Notes: generated from the sequence alone by a model not told the origin. 64,000 bases of DNA from Candidatus Nanopelagicales bacterium (GCA_018401415.1 JAGYKV010000017.1:515268-579267); one strand, 5' to 3'. Shown: positions 30,380 to 38,587, numbered from the stretch's first letter. Numbers and translations are program-made.

Positions 30380-31666
30380 GTGCTGAAAAGCCTCAGAAAT
30401 GCCATAGGGATAGCCATATTGGCGATTGTGGCCCTGATGACCGTTGGAGGTTTCTCCCCCGCCCATGCTGCCGAAACCAACATCAACGGTGTTTTAACCA
30501 CACCAGCGGGGGTGACCGTTGAGGGTGTTGTGATCTCGGTCACATCGGAGGATGGATTTTCCGGAACTGCCACGACCGGTGCCGACGGTTCATTCGTCAT
30601 TGAACTACCGGAGGGTGGCACTTACAACGTAGAGATCGACATTACGACTTTTCCTGAGGGAATCACACTTGCTCGCGAGGATGACCTCTCCCGTTCGCTG
30701 CTCGTACTTGGTGGTGCTAAAAAATTACTCATCCCGCTGGCCGAGGGCGGTGATTCCGGTGGGATTGGAACCACCACGGGGATCACCACAGATCTAGTGA
30801 TCCAGTTATTCTTCGACGGAATTCTCTACGGCCTACTTATTGCACTGGGTGCGGTGGGCTTGAACTTGGTTTTCGGAACCACCGGTCTCACGAACTTTTC
30901 CCATGGGGAGCTGCTGACACTTGGCGCCTTTACTGCGCTGGCCATCAATCAGGCGGGGCTCAACATAATCTTTGCGGCTCCCATTGCGATCGTCTTTGCC
31001 GCCTTCGCCTATGGCTGGGGGCAGAACAAGATTTTGTGGCGCCCCCTGCGTAAGCGCAAGACCGGCCTTATTGCCGCCATGATTGTCAGTATTGGCTTGG
31101 CAATCGTTCTTCGATACACGGTCGCTCTCATATTCGGCTCTGGTCCGCAGACCTACCAGCAGTTCGCGGGCCAAGCCGGTATTGAAATTGGGCCCTTCAA
31201 CACAACTCCCAAAGCACTTATTTTGGGCGGGCTGGCCGCCGTTGCACTCGCCATCACCGTTGTGTGGCTTCAGCGGTCCAGAATTGGGAAAGCAACTCGA
31301 GCTGTTTCGGACAATCCCGCTCTAGCATCCGCCACCGGTATCGATGTCGAACGGGTCATTGCCGTCGTCTGGATCGTCGGTGCCGGCTTAGCAGCATTTG
31401 CGGGTATCTATCTCGGCATGACCCAAAGCTCCATTTGGAATATGGGACAACGGATCCTTCTCGTGCTGTTCGCGGCCGTGATTCTTGGTGGACTCGGAAC
31501 GATCTACGGCGCCATCGTGGGCGCCTTGGTTGTAGGCGTATTCATCAACATGACCACCTTGATCATCCCCACCGAGATGAAGACCGTCGGTGCACTCTTC
31601 CTCATGATCATCATTTTGATGGTGAGGCCTCAAGGCCTATTGGGGCGTAGGGAGAGGGTGGGTTAA
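30380..31666 (+). CDS. livH: Branched-chain amino acid ABC permease LivH with N-terminal extracytoplasmic domain
   Basis: The C-terminal part, about residues 145-428, is a LivH-type permease with eight or so helices and the signature NLVFGTTGLTNFSHGELLTL. About 140 residues precede it. A signal-like hydrophobic segment (about 10-30, ending PAHAA) is followed by a beta-rich domain resembling carboxypeptidase-regulatory or Cna-B folds, with VEGVVISVTSEDGFSG, GADGSFVIELP and YNVEID. The GTG start has GGAGGT 9 bases upstream, so the extension is genuinely part of the gene. Such an extended LivH is, as I recall, common in Actinobacteria. The extra domain may meet the LivK lipoproteins outside the membrane. 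Confidence 0.92.
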   Translation: MLKSLRNAIGIAILAIVALMTVGGFSPAHAAETNINGVLTTPAGVTVEGVVISVTSEDGFSGTATTGADGSFVIELPEGGTYNVEIDITTFPEGITLAREDDLSRSLLVLGGAKKLLIPLAEGGDSGGIGTTTGITTDLVIQLFFDGILYGLLIALGAVGLNLVFGTTGLTNFSHGELLTLGAFTALAINQAGLNIIFAAPIAIVFAAFAYGWGQNKILWRPLRKRKTGLIAAMIVSIGLAIVLRYTVALIFGSGPQTYQQFAGQAGIEIGPFNTTPKALILGGLAAVALAITVVWLQRSRIGKATRAVSDNPALASATGIDVERVIAVVWIVGAGLAAFAGIYLGMTQSSIWNMGQRILLVLFAAVILGGLGTIYGAIVGALVVGVFINMTTLIIPTEMKTVGALFLMIIILMVRPQGLLGRRERVG

Positions 31667-31668
31667 CC

Positions 31669-32658
31669 ATGGATTTTTCCATCATCCTCTCGCAAACACT
31701 CACACAGGCAATAGGCATAACGGCCATAATTTATTGCCTTGCAGCAATCGGACTCAATGTTCAATTTGGTTATACCGGGCTGCTGAACTTCGGTCAGGTA
31801 GCGTTCGTTGCGGCAGGTGCCTACGCGGTCGGCGTCATAGTTTTTACCTTTGATTTGAGCCTGTGGTTGGCGATTCTCGTGGGTGTGGTGGCCGCCACCC
31901 TCCTCGCCCTTCTCCTCGGTATTCCCACACTGAGACTGAGAGCTGATTACCTCGCCATTGTCACCATCGCAGCCAGCGAATTACTCAGACTACTTGTCCG
32001 CTCCATTGCGTTTAAGGACATATTCGGCGGTGCACAGGGGCTCAATGGCAAGTTGGGGCAGCAGTTTCACGATCTCAACCCGCTTCCCATAGATTTTCAA
32101 CCGCTCCCTATTCTCACGTGGACCCGTCAGGACATCTGGGTCGTCATTGTGGGTTGGCTTCTGGTTGCTCTCTTCACGCTCTTGGTCTGGGGTCTGGTTC
32201 GAAGCCCCTGGGGCCGGGTGGTCAAGGGCATCCGTGAAGACGAAGACGCGGTGGTGTCCCTTGGGAAAAACGTTTTCGTGTACAAAATGCAAGCGCTCGT
32301 TCTCGGTGGCATCATTGGGGCCTTTGGCGGTATCGTGTGGGCGGTCGCGAAACAATCAGTTCAGCCGGACACTTTCCAGCCTGACTTCACGTTTTTCGTG
32401 TACACCATCCTGCTACTCGGCGGCGCAGCCCGAGTGTTTGGACCCATTGTCGGAACGATCATTTTCTGGTTCCTTCTTACCGGAATCGGCGAAGTGCTCA
32501 GCCAGGCGATTAATGCTGGTTACATCGACTTCCTGTCCTCCACCGATGTAGGTTCAATCCGGTTCATCCTGATGGGTCTAGGACTCATGCTTCTCATGAT
32601 CTTCAGACCACAAGGTATTTTTGGCGACCGAAAGGAGTTGGCTCTCGATGCCCGCTAG
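31669..32658 (+). CDS. livM: Branched-chain amino acid ABC permease LivM
   Basis: This is the second membrane subunit of the importer, 329 residues with about nine helices. The signature GLNVQFGYTGLLNFGQVAF (about residues 28-46) and the cytoplasmic EAA-like loop GIREDEDAVVSLGKN that contacts the ATPases are clear. It starts 2 bases after livH and overlaps livG by 11 bases. Confidence 0.94.
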   Translation: MDFSIILSQTLTQAIGITAIIYCLAAIGLNVQFGYTGLLNFGQVAFVAAGAYAVGVIVFTFDLSLWLAILVGVVAATLLALLLGIPTLRLRADYLAIVTIAASELLRLLVRSIAFKDIFGGAQGLNGKLGQQFHDLNPLPIDFQPLPILTWTRQDIWVVIVGWLLVALFTLLVWGLVRSPWGRVVKGIREDEDAVVSLGKNVFVYKMQALVLGGIIGAFGGIVWAVAKQSVQPDTFQPDFTFFVYTILLLGGAARVFGPIVGTIIFWFLLTGIGEVLSQAINAGYIDFLSSTDVGSIRFILMGLGLMLLMIFRPQGIFGDRKELALDAR

Positions 32659-33565
32659 CACACTGGATCCTGATGCCCCTCCAGGCCGCCGAGCGGCATT
32701 TGCAGCCTTGGCGGACGTGGATTGCTTACCCGGCTCGGCAAAGCCCGATCCCATCTTGGTGGCCGACCATGTCAGCCGACAGTTTGGCGGCCTTAAAGCT
32801 GTCGATGTAAACCATGTGGAGATCCAGCGTGGGGCAATCACCGCACTCATCGGTCCCAATGGGGCCGGGAAAACCACACTCTTCAACCTGCTCACCGGGT
32901 TTGATAAACCTGATTCGGGGAAGTGGACTTTCAATGATCGGCAAATTGCCGGCACCGCTCCCTATCGACTTGCCCGAATGGGCATGGTGCGCACCTTCCA
33001 ACTCACAAAGGCTCTCTCCCGAATGACCGTAATGGACAACATGCGACTAGGAGCAAAGGGTCAAACGGGCGAAAGGTTCTTTGCCTCCCTGCTCCCTTTT
33101 ACGTGGAAGGCCCAGGAAGCGGCCAATGAAAAGCGCGCCCTCGACCTGTTGGCTCGATTCAACCTCGATGCGAAGGTCGATGACTTTGCCGGTTCCCTTT
33201 CCGGTGGCCAGCGCAAATTACTGGAAATGGCTCGGGCTCTGATGACAAGTCCGGAAATAATTATGTTGGATGAACCCATGGCTGGTGTAAACCCGGCGCT
33301 CACCCAAAGCCTACTTGGCCACATCAAAAATATTCGCGAAGAAGGAACCACGGTACTTTTCGTGGAGCACGACATGGATATGGTTCACGACATCAGTGAT
33401 TGGGTGATTGTCATGGCACAGGGTGAAATCATTGCCGAAGGGCCACCCGACGCGGTCATGAAGGACTCCCAAGTCATCGATGCATATCTTGGTGCACATC
33501 ACGATAAAGCCCTCACTTCAGATGGAGCCGCTCTGACCAATACCCCCGCAGGAGACACCCAGTGA
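32648..33565 (+). CDS. livG: Branched-chain amino acid ABC ATPase LivG
   Basis: One of two ATPases that power the importer. Walker A is GPNGAGKTTLF, the signature is LSGGQRKLLEMARAL, and Walker B is IIMLDEPMAG followed by VEHDMDMV. The frame is open from 32621, but ATG at 32648 has AAAGGAG about 10 bases upstream and gives 305 residues. An extra tail of about 35 residues precedes the ATPase core, as in livF. It overlaps livF by 4 bases (GTGA). Confidence 0.93.
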   Translation: MPASTLDPDAPPGRRAAFAALADVDCLPGSAKPDPILVADHVSRQFGGLKAVDVNHVEIQRGAITALIGPNGAGKTTLFNLLTGFDKPDSGKWTFNDRQIAGTAPYRLARMGMVRTFQLTKALSRMTVMDNMRLGAKGQTGERFFASLLPFTWKAQEAANEKRALDLLARFNLDAKVDDFAGSLSGGQRKLLEMARALMTSPEIIMLDEPMAGVNPALTQSLLGHIKNIREEGTTVLFVEHDMDMVHDISDWVIVMAQGEIIAEGPPDAVMKDSQVIDAYLGAHHDKALTSDGAALTNTPAGDTQ

Positions 33566-34428
33566 CATTCACCGAGCCAAGCGATCTTCCCACCGAGGAC
33601 AGTCCTGACGATCCCGCGGTATTCGAGTCGGACATTGATATCAACGCCTCGCAAAGGTCAAAACCCACTCCGGCAACCCCGGAACAGATACATGCGGCTC
33701 AGGCTGTCGGGGCGCTCATCCGGGCCGACAAACTCGTGGCTGGATACTTTCCAGGCGTCAATATCCTCAACGAAGCCGATCTATATGCCCACGAAGGTGA
33801 ACTGGTGGGCATTATCGGGCCCAATGGCGCGGGAAAATCAACACTGTTAAAAGCTCTTTTCGGGTTAGTACACATTAACTCCGGTTCAGTCACCCTTCGC
33901 GAGGAAGACATCACCAACCTTCGAGCCGACCAACTTGTGCGACGTGGCGTGGGCTTTGTTCCGCAAAACAACAATGTCTTTCCCTCCCTCACCATCGAAG
34001 AAAACATGCAGATGGGTGCCTACCAAGATCCCAAGTCGTTTACCATTCGATTCGATGAAGTAGTCAGCCTCTTCCCGACGTTGGGTGAACGGCGAAAGCA
34101 AAGAGCAGGATCACTCTCCGGTGGTGAGCGACAAATGGTTGCCATGGGGCGTGCCCTCATGATGAACCCGAGCGTACTTCTGTTGGATGAACCCAGTGCT
34201 GGATTAAGTCCCGCTCTCCAAGATGAAGTGTTTGTGAGGGTGCGCGAGATCAACTCCACCGGCGTGACCGTGATCATCGTGGAACAGAATGCCCGCCGGT
34301 GCCTCCAGATCGTTGATCGAGGCTACGTCCTCGATCAGGGCAAAAACGCCTATACGGGTACCGGCCAATCGCTGGCCAATGATCCTAAGGTCATCGAGTT
34401 ATATCTCGGAACCCTCGCGAAGGTCTAG
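33562..34428 (+). CDS. livF: Branched-chain amino acid ABC ATPase LivF
   Basis: The second ATPase has Walker A GPNGAGKSTLL, LSGGERQMVAMGRAL, VLLLDEPSAGLSP and VEQNARRCL. At 288 residues it is about 50 longer than typical LivF. The excess is an acidic, Pro-rich N-terminal tail (residues 1-50) with no recognisable domain. The GTG start overlaps livG. It ends livHMGF and converges on livK with 155 bases between. Confidence 0.93.
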   Translation: MTFTEPSDLPTEDSPDDPAVFESDIDINASQRSKPTPATPEQIHAAQAVGALIRADKLVAGYFPGVNILNEADLYAHEGELVGIIGPNGAGKSTLLKALFGLVHINSGSVTLREEDITNLRADQLVRRGVGFVPQNNNVFPSLTIEENMQMGAYQDPKSFTIRFDEVVSLFPTLGERRKQRAGSLSGGERQMVAMGRALMMNPSVLLLDEPSAGLSPALQDEVFVRVREINSTGVTVIIVEQNARRCLQIVDRGYVLDQGKNAYTGTGQSLANDPKVIELYLGTLAKV

Positions 34429-34526
34429 CCCACCTTTGATAGATCAAGGTCCAGCCTTCTCTCTTGAAGGATCGAGGCCTTTTAATTGCCCGTTAATTTT
34501 GAGTTACACAAGAATGTTTGGAAAAA

Positions 34527-34561
34527 ATTGTGGCCCGGTACCATTGGTATGGGGCCACAAT
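34527..34561 (-). terminator. Rho-independent terminator of the first livK gene
   Basis: A perfect 10-base inverted repeat (ATTGTGGCCC and GGGCCACAAT) surrounds a 15-base loop. On the minus strand the stem is followed by a run of T, which fits termination of livK. On the plus strand the following sequence is less T-rich, so any effect on livF would be weaker. Confidence 0.75.
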
Positions 34562-34583
34562 CTTTACTGCTAACAAATTGCTA

Positions 34584-35894
34584 CTACGGTCGTGGGACCA
34601 CTGCCGTCATTCTGCCAACTTCGACAGACTCTGTGTTTGATTTGTACTCGTTGATTGAGATTGTGCCTTCAAGGAGATCGCCGTATTCGTTGAAGTCAAC
34701 ACTACCGGTGACACCCACATAGTCAATATCAATGCCTTCATCAAGCAGTGCAATGCAATCGGCATATGAGGTGCATTCTTCGCCACCGTTACCGGCAACG
34801 TCAGGGAGAGCCGCTGCAATCGCTACTCCATCGGCACAGCCAGCCTCCTGCGCGGCCAAGGCAATCACCATGGTTGCATCATATGAATGTGATCCGTAGC
34901 TGAAACTCGTCAACGCTGGATCAAATTTAAGTAGTCGTTCGTTGAAGGCCGTCAAATCAACTGAACCTGTGGGAAAAGTGCCGACCGTACCCGCCATTAT
35001 GCCGGCTGGGAAATCAGCGAAGGCGGTTGTGGAAAGGTTTCCATCAACTAAGTACACTTGCACATCGCCTGGGCCAACACCCTGCTTGATCATTTCCTGA
35101 ACGAACTTCACGGTTTCGTCAATGTAGCCAATGATTGCAATGGCTTCCGGGCCGCCAGCCTTGATTTCGGCAACTTCAGCCTCAAAGGCAGGACCGGTTG
35201 GGTCAAAGAGTACGTTGCTCGTCACTGTTCCACCGGCCTCAGTGAAGCTCTTGACCGTTGCCGCTGCAAGACCTTCACCGTATGGATCCTGTCGAGCGAT
35301 GACCGCCAATTTAGTGATTCCGAGTATACCTGCCGCAAGAGTAACAACGGCGCCCTGAAGCACGTCAGATGGAACGTTCCTAAAATATAGCCCATTGTCC
35401 GCATAGGTGGTCAGTGCTGGAGCCGTGTTTGATGGTGAGAACTGAACAACACCGTTCGAGGTAATCTTGTCGATTACCGTCAGGGAAACACCCGATGATG
35501 CAGCACCGATGATTGCATTCACGCCCTGTGCGAGCTGGGAATCAACCGTCTGGCTTGCAATATCTGTAGTCGTGTCGCCTGAGTCACCCTCAATGTAGGT
35601 AACCGGTGAGCCGAGAACGCCGCCTGCAGCGTCAATCTCTTCAAGTGCTAACTCAACGCCGGCGAACTCAGGTGGGCCAAGGTATGAAATGTCACCTGTT
35701 GCCGGGAGCAGTGTGCCCAGAACCAAAGATGTGCTGGTGCACTCATCGGTTGCTTCTTCGACCGTTGCCTCGGCTGATATGTCTTCTGCGGTTGCGCTGG
35801 CAGTGGTATCTTCGCTGTCACTGCTACAAGCAGTGAGGGCGAGGGACGCCGCACCCAACACAGCCATGGTCTTAAGGACCATAGTGCGCTTCAT
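34584..35894 (-). CDS. livK: Branched-chain amino acid-binding lipoprotein LivK, copy 1
   Basis: This is the extracytoplasmic receptor of the LivHMGF importer. The 436 residues start with a lipoprotein signal ending in LTAC (Cys22), followed by an acidic Thr/Glu-rich linker and a two-lobed periplasmic binding fold (LGTLLPATGDISYLGPPE, GAASSGVSL, ARQDPYGEG). ATG at 35894 has AAGGAG 6 bases upstream; the longer frame to 35939 is rejected. TACAAT on the minus strand about 60 bases upstream may be its -10. It is very similar over its full length to the next gene. It faces livF, so it is not in the livHMGF transcript. Confidence 0.94.
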   Translation of the reverse strand: MKRTMVLKTMAVLGAASLALTACSSDSEDTTASATAEDISAEATVEEATDECTSTSLVLGTLLPATGDISYLGPPEFAGVELALEEIDAAGGVLGSPVTYIEGDSGDTTTDIASQTVDSQLAQGVNAIIGAASSGVSLTVIDKITSNGVVQFSPSNTAPALTTYADNGLYFRNVPSDVLQGAVVTLAAGILGITKLAVIARQDPYGEGLAAATVKSFTEAGGTVTSNVLFDPTGPAFEAEVAEIKAGGPEAIAIIGYIDETVKFVQEMIKQGVGPGDVQVYLVDGNLSTTAFADFPAGIMAGTVGTFPTGSVDLTAFNERLLKFDPALTSFSYGSHSYDATMVIALAAQEAGCADGVAIAAALPDVAGNGGEECTSYADCIALLDEGIDIDYVGVTGSVDFNEYGDLLEGTISINEYKSNTESVEVGRMTAVVPRP

Positions 35895-36130
35895 ATATTC
35901 TCCTTGATTAAACGACAGTAACAACGTGCGCGGTCCCATTGTAATTCTGAAGACAGTAATCGCACCCGACTTGAGGCCAATTCTAGATTTAAGTCAAAGA
36001 CACTAGTTGGTGAAATCGTGAAGTCAGTTAAACAAATGGCTGTTGGACACCTGCCTTGACCCAAAGTCTGCTCCGTCTCGCGAAAAACGTATGCAAAGAA
36101 TGAGCGACTTTGACTTGGGACAAACACGAT

Positions 36131-36178
36131 ACAAAGTGAAACCAGGATACAAAGTGAAACCAGGATACAAAGTGAAAC
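36131..36178. repeat. 18-bp tandem repeat array between livK copies
   Basis: The unit acaaagtgaaaccaggat occurs twice in full (36131-36148, 36149-36166). A third, 12-base partial copy runs to 36178. The array abuts the hairpin at 36181. There are no spacers, so this is not CRISPR. Confidence 0.85.
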
Positions 36179-36180
36179 AA

Positions 36181-36208
36181 TGTGTCCCCGCACCTTTCGG
36201 TGCGGGGA
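36181..36208 (-). terminator. Hairpin terminator after livK copy 2
   Basis: A perfect 12-base stem (TGTCCCCGCACC and its complement) has a 4-base loop, which reads GAAA on the minus strand, a stable RNA tetraloop. It lies 28 bases after the livK copy 2 stop. The tail ATTGTTTCA is only moderately T-rich, so termination may be partial. Confidence 0.65.
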
Positions 36209-36236
36209 CACAGTATGTACTACTAGTGAGTCACTA

Positions 36237-37574
36237 CTACGGGAGCGGCACAATCGCTGTGACGGAACCGATTTCAGCAAACTCGGTGTTGCTGCTGTAC
36301 TCGTTGATCGAGATGGTGCCCTCAAGGAGGTCGCCGTACTCGTTGAAGTCGCCAGGACCGGTAACACCGTCGTAGTCGATTTCAGATCCAGCTGCTAGTA
36401 ATGCGAGGCAGTCGGCATAGGTGGTGCATTTCTCGCCACCGTTGCCGGCAACCTCAGGAAGGGCTGCTGCGATAGAAGTTCCATCGGCACAACCAGCCTG
36501 CTGGGCGGCAAGAGCGATCAGGGTGGCTGCATCGTATGACTGCGGACCATATGTGTAATCCGTCAGTGATGGGTCAAATGCGGCCATCTTGTCGTAGAAG
36601 TCCTGCAGATCAATTGATCCGGTTGGGATTGTTCCGACAACACCGGTCATGGTGCCGGCTGGGAAATTCTCAAATGCCGTTGCTGACAGGTTTCCGTCAA
36701 CGAGGTAAATTTGAATATCCTGGGGGCCAACGCCCTGCTTGATCATTTCTTGGAGCAACTTCACGGTCTCTTCGAAGCCAATCACGGTCACAGCTTCCGG
36801 ACCACTGGCCTTGATCTCAGCAACTTCAGCCTCAAAGGATGGCGCCGCTGGATCGTACAGAAGATTGCTGGTCACGGTACCGCCAGCAGCTTCGAAATCC
36901 TTAACGGTTGCGGCTGCAAGGCCTTCACCATAGGGATCCTGACGAGCAATAACGGCCATGGAAGTTACTCCACTGTCTACTGCCTGAGCGGCAATGACCG
37001 CACCCTGGAGAACATCTGAGGGTGAGTTGCGGAAGTAGAGACCATTGTCCGGGTAGGTGGTCAGAATCGGAGCCGTATTGGCTGGCGAGAACTGCACAAC
37101 TCCGTTAGAGGTGATCTTGTCGATCACGGTGAGGGATACACCGGATGACGCTGCACCGATAATTGCCTGCACGCCTTGGGCGAGCTGGGAGTCAACGGTC
37201 TGGCTAGCGATATCTGTGGTGGTATCGCCTGAGTCACCTTCGATGTAGGTAACTGGGGCACCAAGAACGCCACCAGCAGCATCAATGTCTGCGAGTGCCA
37301 TTTCAACGCCTGCGAACTCGGGTGGGCCGAGGAAAGCAAGGTCACCTGTCGCTGGGAGCATTGTTCCCAGAATCAGAGTTGGGTTCTGGCAAGCAGCTGC
37401 ATCTGCTGTTTCTTCAACAGTTTCTTCAACAGTTTCTTCAACAGTTGCCTCTGCCGAGGTTTCTTCTGTGGTTGCGCCGGCTTCGGTGTCTCCGCTATCG
37501 CTGCTGCAGGCAGCTAGAGCGAGGGACGCCGCACCCAGCACGGCCACGGTCTTAAGGACCATAGTGCGCTTCAT
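36237..37574 (-). CDS. livK: Branched-chain amino acid-binding lipoprotein LivK, copy 2
   Basis: This 445-residue paralogue of copy 1 has the same lipoprotein leader, ending LAAC (Cys22), and the same binding fold. The acidic linker after the lipobox contains three VEET repeats. AAGGAG lies 6 bases before the ATG. Differences are concentrated in the linker and the second lobe, so the two may bind different ligands through the same permease. It lies upstream of copy 1 on the same strand, each with its own leader and hairpin. Confidence 0.94.
   Translation of the reverse strand: MKRTMVLKTVAVLGAASLALAACSSDSGDTEAGATTEETSAEATVEETVEETVEETADAAACQNPTLILGTMLPATGDLAFLGPPEFAGVEMALADIDAAGGVLGAPVTYIEGDSGDTTTDIASQTVDSQLAQGVQAIIGAASSGVSLTVIDKITSNGVVQFSPANTAPILTTYPDNGLYFRNSPSDVLQGAVIAAQAVDSGVTSMAVIARQDPYGEGLAAATVKDFEAAGGTVTSNLLYDPAAPSFEAEVAEIKASGPEAVTVIGFEETVKLLQEMIKQGVGPQDIQIYLVDGNLSATAFENFPAGTMTGVVGTIPTGSIDLQDFYDKMAAFDPSLTDYTYGPQSYDAATLIALAAQQAGCADGTSIAAALPEVAGNGGEKCTTYADCLALLAAGSEIDYDGVTGPGDFNEYGDLLEGTISINEYSSNTEFAEIGSVTAIVPLP
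37408..37443. repeat. 12-bp in-frame tandem repeat in livK copy 2
   Basis: Three perfect copies of GTTTCTTCAACA (plus-strand reading) encode the repeated Val-Glu-Glu-Thr linker. Copy 1 of livK lacks it, so it arose or was lost after the duplication. Confidence 0.85.
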
Positions 37575-37702
37575 GCATTCTCCTTGATCAAAGTGATGCC
37601 GACGCTCGCCGGCACCGAGAAAGAGGACCGGATTGCAGCCCTCTGGATGTCAAGACTAGGGCGTAGCACGCTCATTTGAGTAGCCGCCTCCCCCAGAAAT
37701 GG

Positions 37703-37721
37703 ACATTTGTAATACGAATGT
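37703..37721. promoter_or_regulatory. 19-bp near-perfect palindrome upstream of livK copy 2
   Basis: ACATTTGTAATACGAATGT pairs at 8 of 9 positions around a central base. It lies 129 bases upstream of the livK copy 2 start, inside the 235-base gap after pdtaR. Its form suits a dimeric repressor or activator. The regulator is not identifiable. Confidence 0.35.
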
Positions 37722-37809
37722 GACCTATGGCGAACAAATGACACCCACCTGTAACCTTCTTGTGATCTGAGACACAAGTTGCTCCCAGAAGACCAGCTGG
37801 CTATCAGTC

Positions 37810-38421
37810 TTAGTGGTTGCCGTTCGACACCACTAGCGCCGAAACTTCGGAGATCGTTTGTCGCCGATCCATGGCCCACCTGCGGAGTTGGCTAAATGAT
37901 TGCTCTTCGGTGAGTCCTTCAGCCATGAGAATTAACTTGGCCCGTTCAACAACGCTTGAGGCTTCGCGACGCTCCCGGAGTTGTTCAATCTCACTTCCTA
38001 GGTCGGTGAACTCCTTCCATCGAGACACGGCCATTCGAAGTGTTGGTGAAAGTTCCGCGGAACGAAAGGGTTTGACCAAATAGCCAAAAACACCTGCTGA
38101 AGCGGCCCGATCCAATAGGCCGATATCGGTGAAAGCTGACAGCATCACGACCGGTGCAATCCCGGAACCGATGATCTGTTCCGCCGCCGAAATACCATCG
38201 CGAATTGGCATGGAAATGTCCATGAGCACTACATCGGGTGGATCCCCAAAGGCCGAATCAACTGCCGCCTGTCCATTCACAACAGCAGCGGTGACCGTGA
38301 AGCCGATTTCCTTGAGGGTTTCAACCAGATCCATTCGAATCAGAGTTTCATCTTCTGCGACGAGAACCCTTAACTGCCCCTCTTGTGAATTCTCCCCCGG
38401 TGAGACGTCAGCAGCGGCCAT
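37810..38421 (-). CDS. pdtaR: ANTAR-domain response regulator, PdtaR type
   Basis: The 203-residue protein has a receiver domain (about 17-130, phosphoacceptor Asp68 in VVLMDISMP, Lys in YLVKPFR) and a C-terminal ANTAR RNA-binding domain (about 145-195, RAKLILMAEGLTEEQSFSQLRRWAM). ANTAR proteins bind paired hairpins in leaders and prevent termination. The M. tuberculosis partner kinase PdtaS is encoded elsewhere; none is in this window. TAGTCT lies 6 bases before the ATG, indicating a leaderless transcript. Confidence 0.92.
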   Translation of the reverse strand: MAAADVSPGENSQEGQLRVLVAEDETLIRMDLVETLKEIGFTVTAAVVNGQAAVDSAFGDPPDVVLMDISMPIRDGISAAEQIIGSGIAPVVMLSAFTDIGLLDRAASAGVFGYLVKPFRSAELSPTLRMAVSRWKEFTDLGSEIEQLRERREASSVVERAKLILMAEGLTEEQSFSQLRRWAMDRRQTISEVSALVVSNGNH

Positions 38422-38427
38422 GATTCA

Positions 38428-38433
38428 AGACTA
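38428..38433 (-). promoter_or_regulatory. Probable -10 box of a leaderless pdtaR promoter
   Basis: TAGTCT is followed by TGAATC and the pdtaR ATG. It is part of the palindrome GACTAGTC. Confidence 0.45.
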
Positions 38434-38501
38434 GTCTTTGGGAATTACGGTCCGAGGGGAAACCGAATTCCAATCATTGCAACGCTAGAGTTACCACCTG
38501 C

Positions 38502-38575
38502 GCCCCGGTATCCCAACCGGTAGAGGAAGCGGTCTCAAACACCGTCCAGTGTGGGTTCGAATCCCACCCGGGGCA
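38502..38575 (+). tRNA. tRNA-Leu(CAA) with class I (short variable arm) structure
   Basis: All seven acceptor pairs form (GCCCCGG with CCGGGGC). The T arm is GTGGG-TTCGAAT-CCCAC. The anticodon stem GCGGT/ACCGT encloses CTCAAAC, placing CAA at 38536-38538. The D arm has one mismatch (C-A) at its inner pair. The variable region is only 5 bases (CCAGT), whereas normal bacterial leucine tRNAs have a long arm. The 3' CCA is not encoded. The anticodon reads the leucine codon UUG, but the charging identity is uncertain for this shape. Confidence 0.85.
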
Positions 38576-38581
38576 CATAAT
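38576..38581 (+). promoter_or_regulatory. Probable -10 box of the lipoprotein gene, abutting the tRNA
   Basis: CATAAT begins at the first base after the tRNA discriminator base. It is followed by TGCGAT and then GTG at 38588. Any -35 element would lie inside the tRNA T arm. Confidence 0.4.
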
Positions 38582-38587
38582 TGCGAT

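Larger units (their letters stand above)
35895..36236. other. 342-base non-coding gap between the two livK genes
   Basis: Reading on the minus strand, it holds the hairpin after livK copy 2, then an 18-base repeat array, then about 235 bases including the promoter region and ribosome-binding site of livK copy 1. Frames crossing it are short and repetitive, and none resembles a protein. Confidence 0.7.

Noticed and set aside
36131-36178. A possible CRISPR array
   Set aside because: The copies are in direct tandem with no spacers, only 2.7 units long, and no cas genes are near.
36043-36375. An open frame with repeated Lys/Val/Pro/Gly/Tyr units
   Set aside because: The repetition comes from the 18-base non-coding array, and the frame continues antisense into livK.
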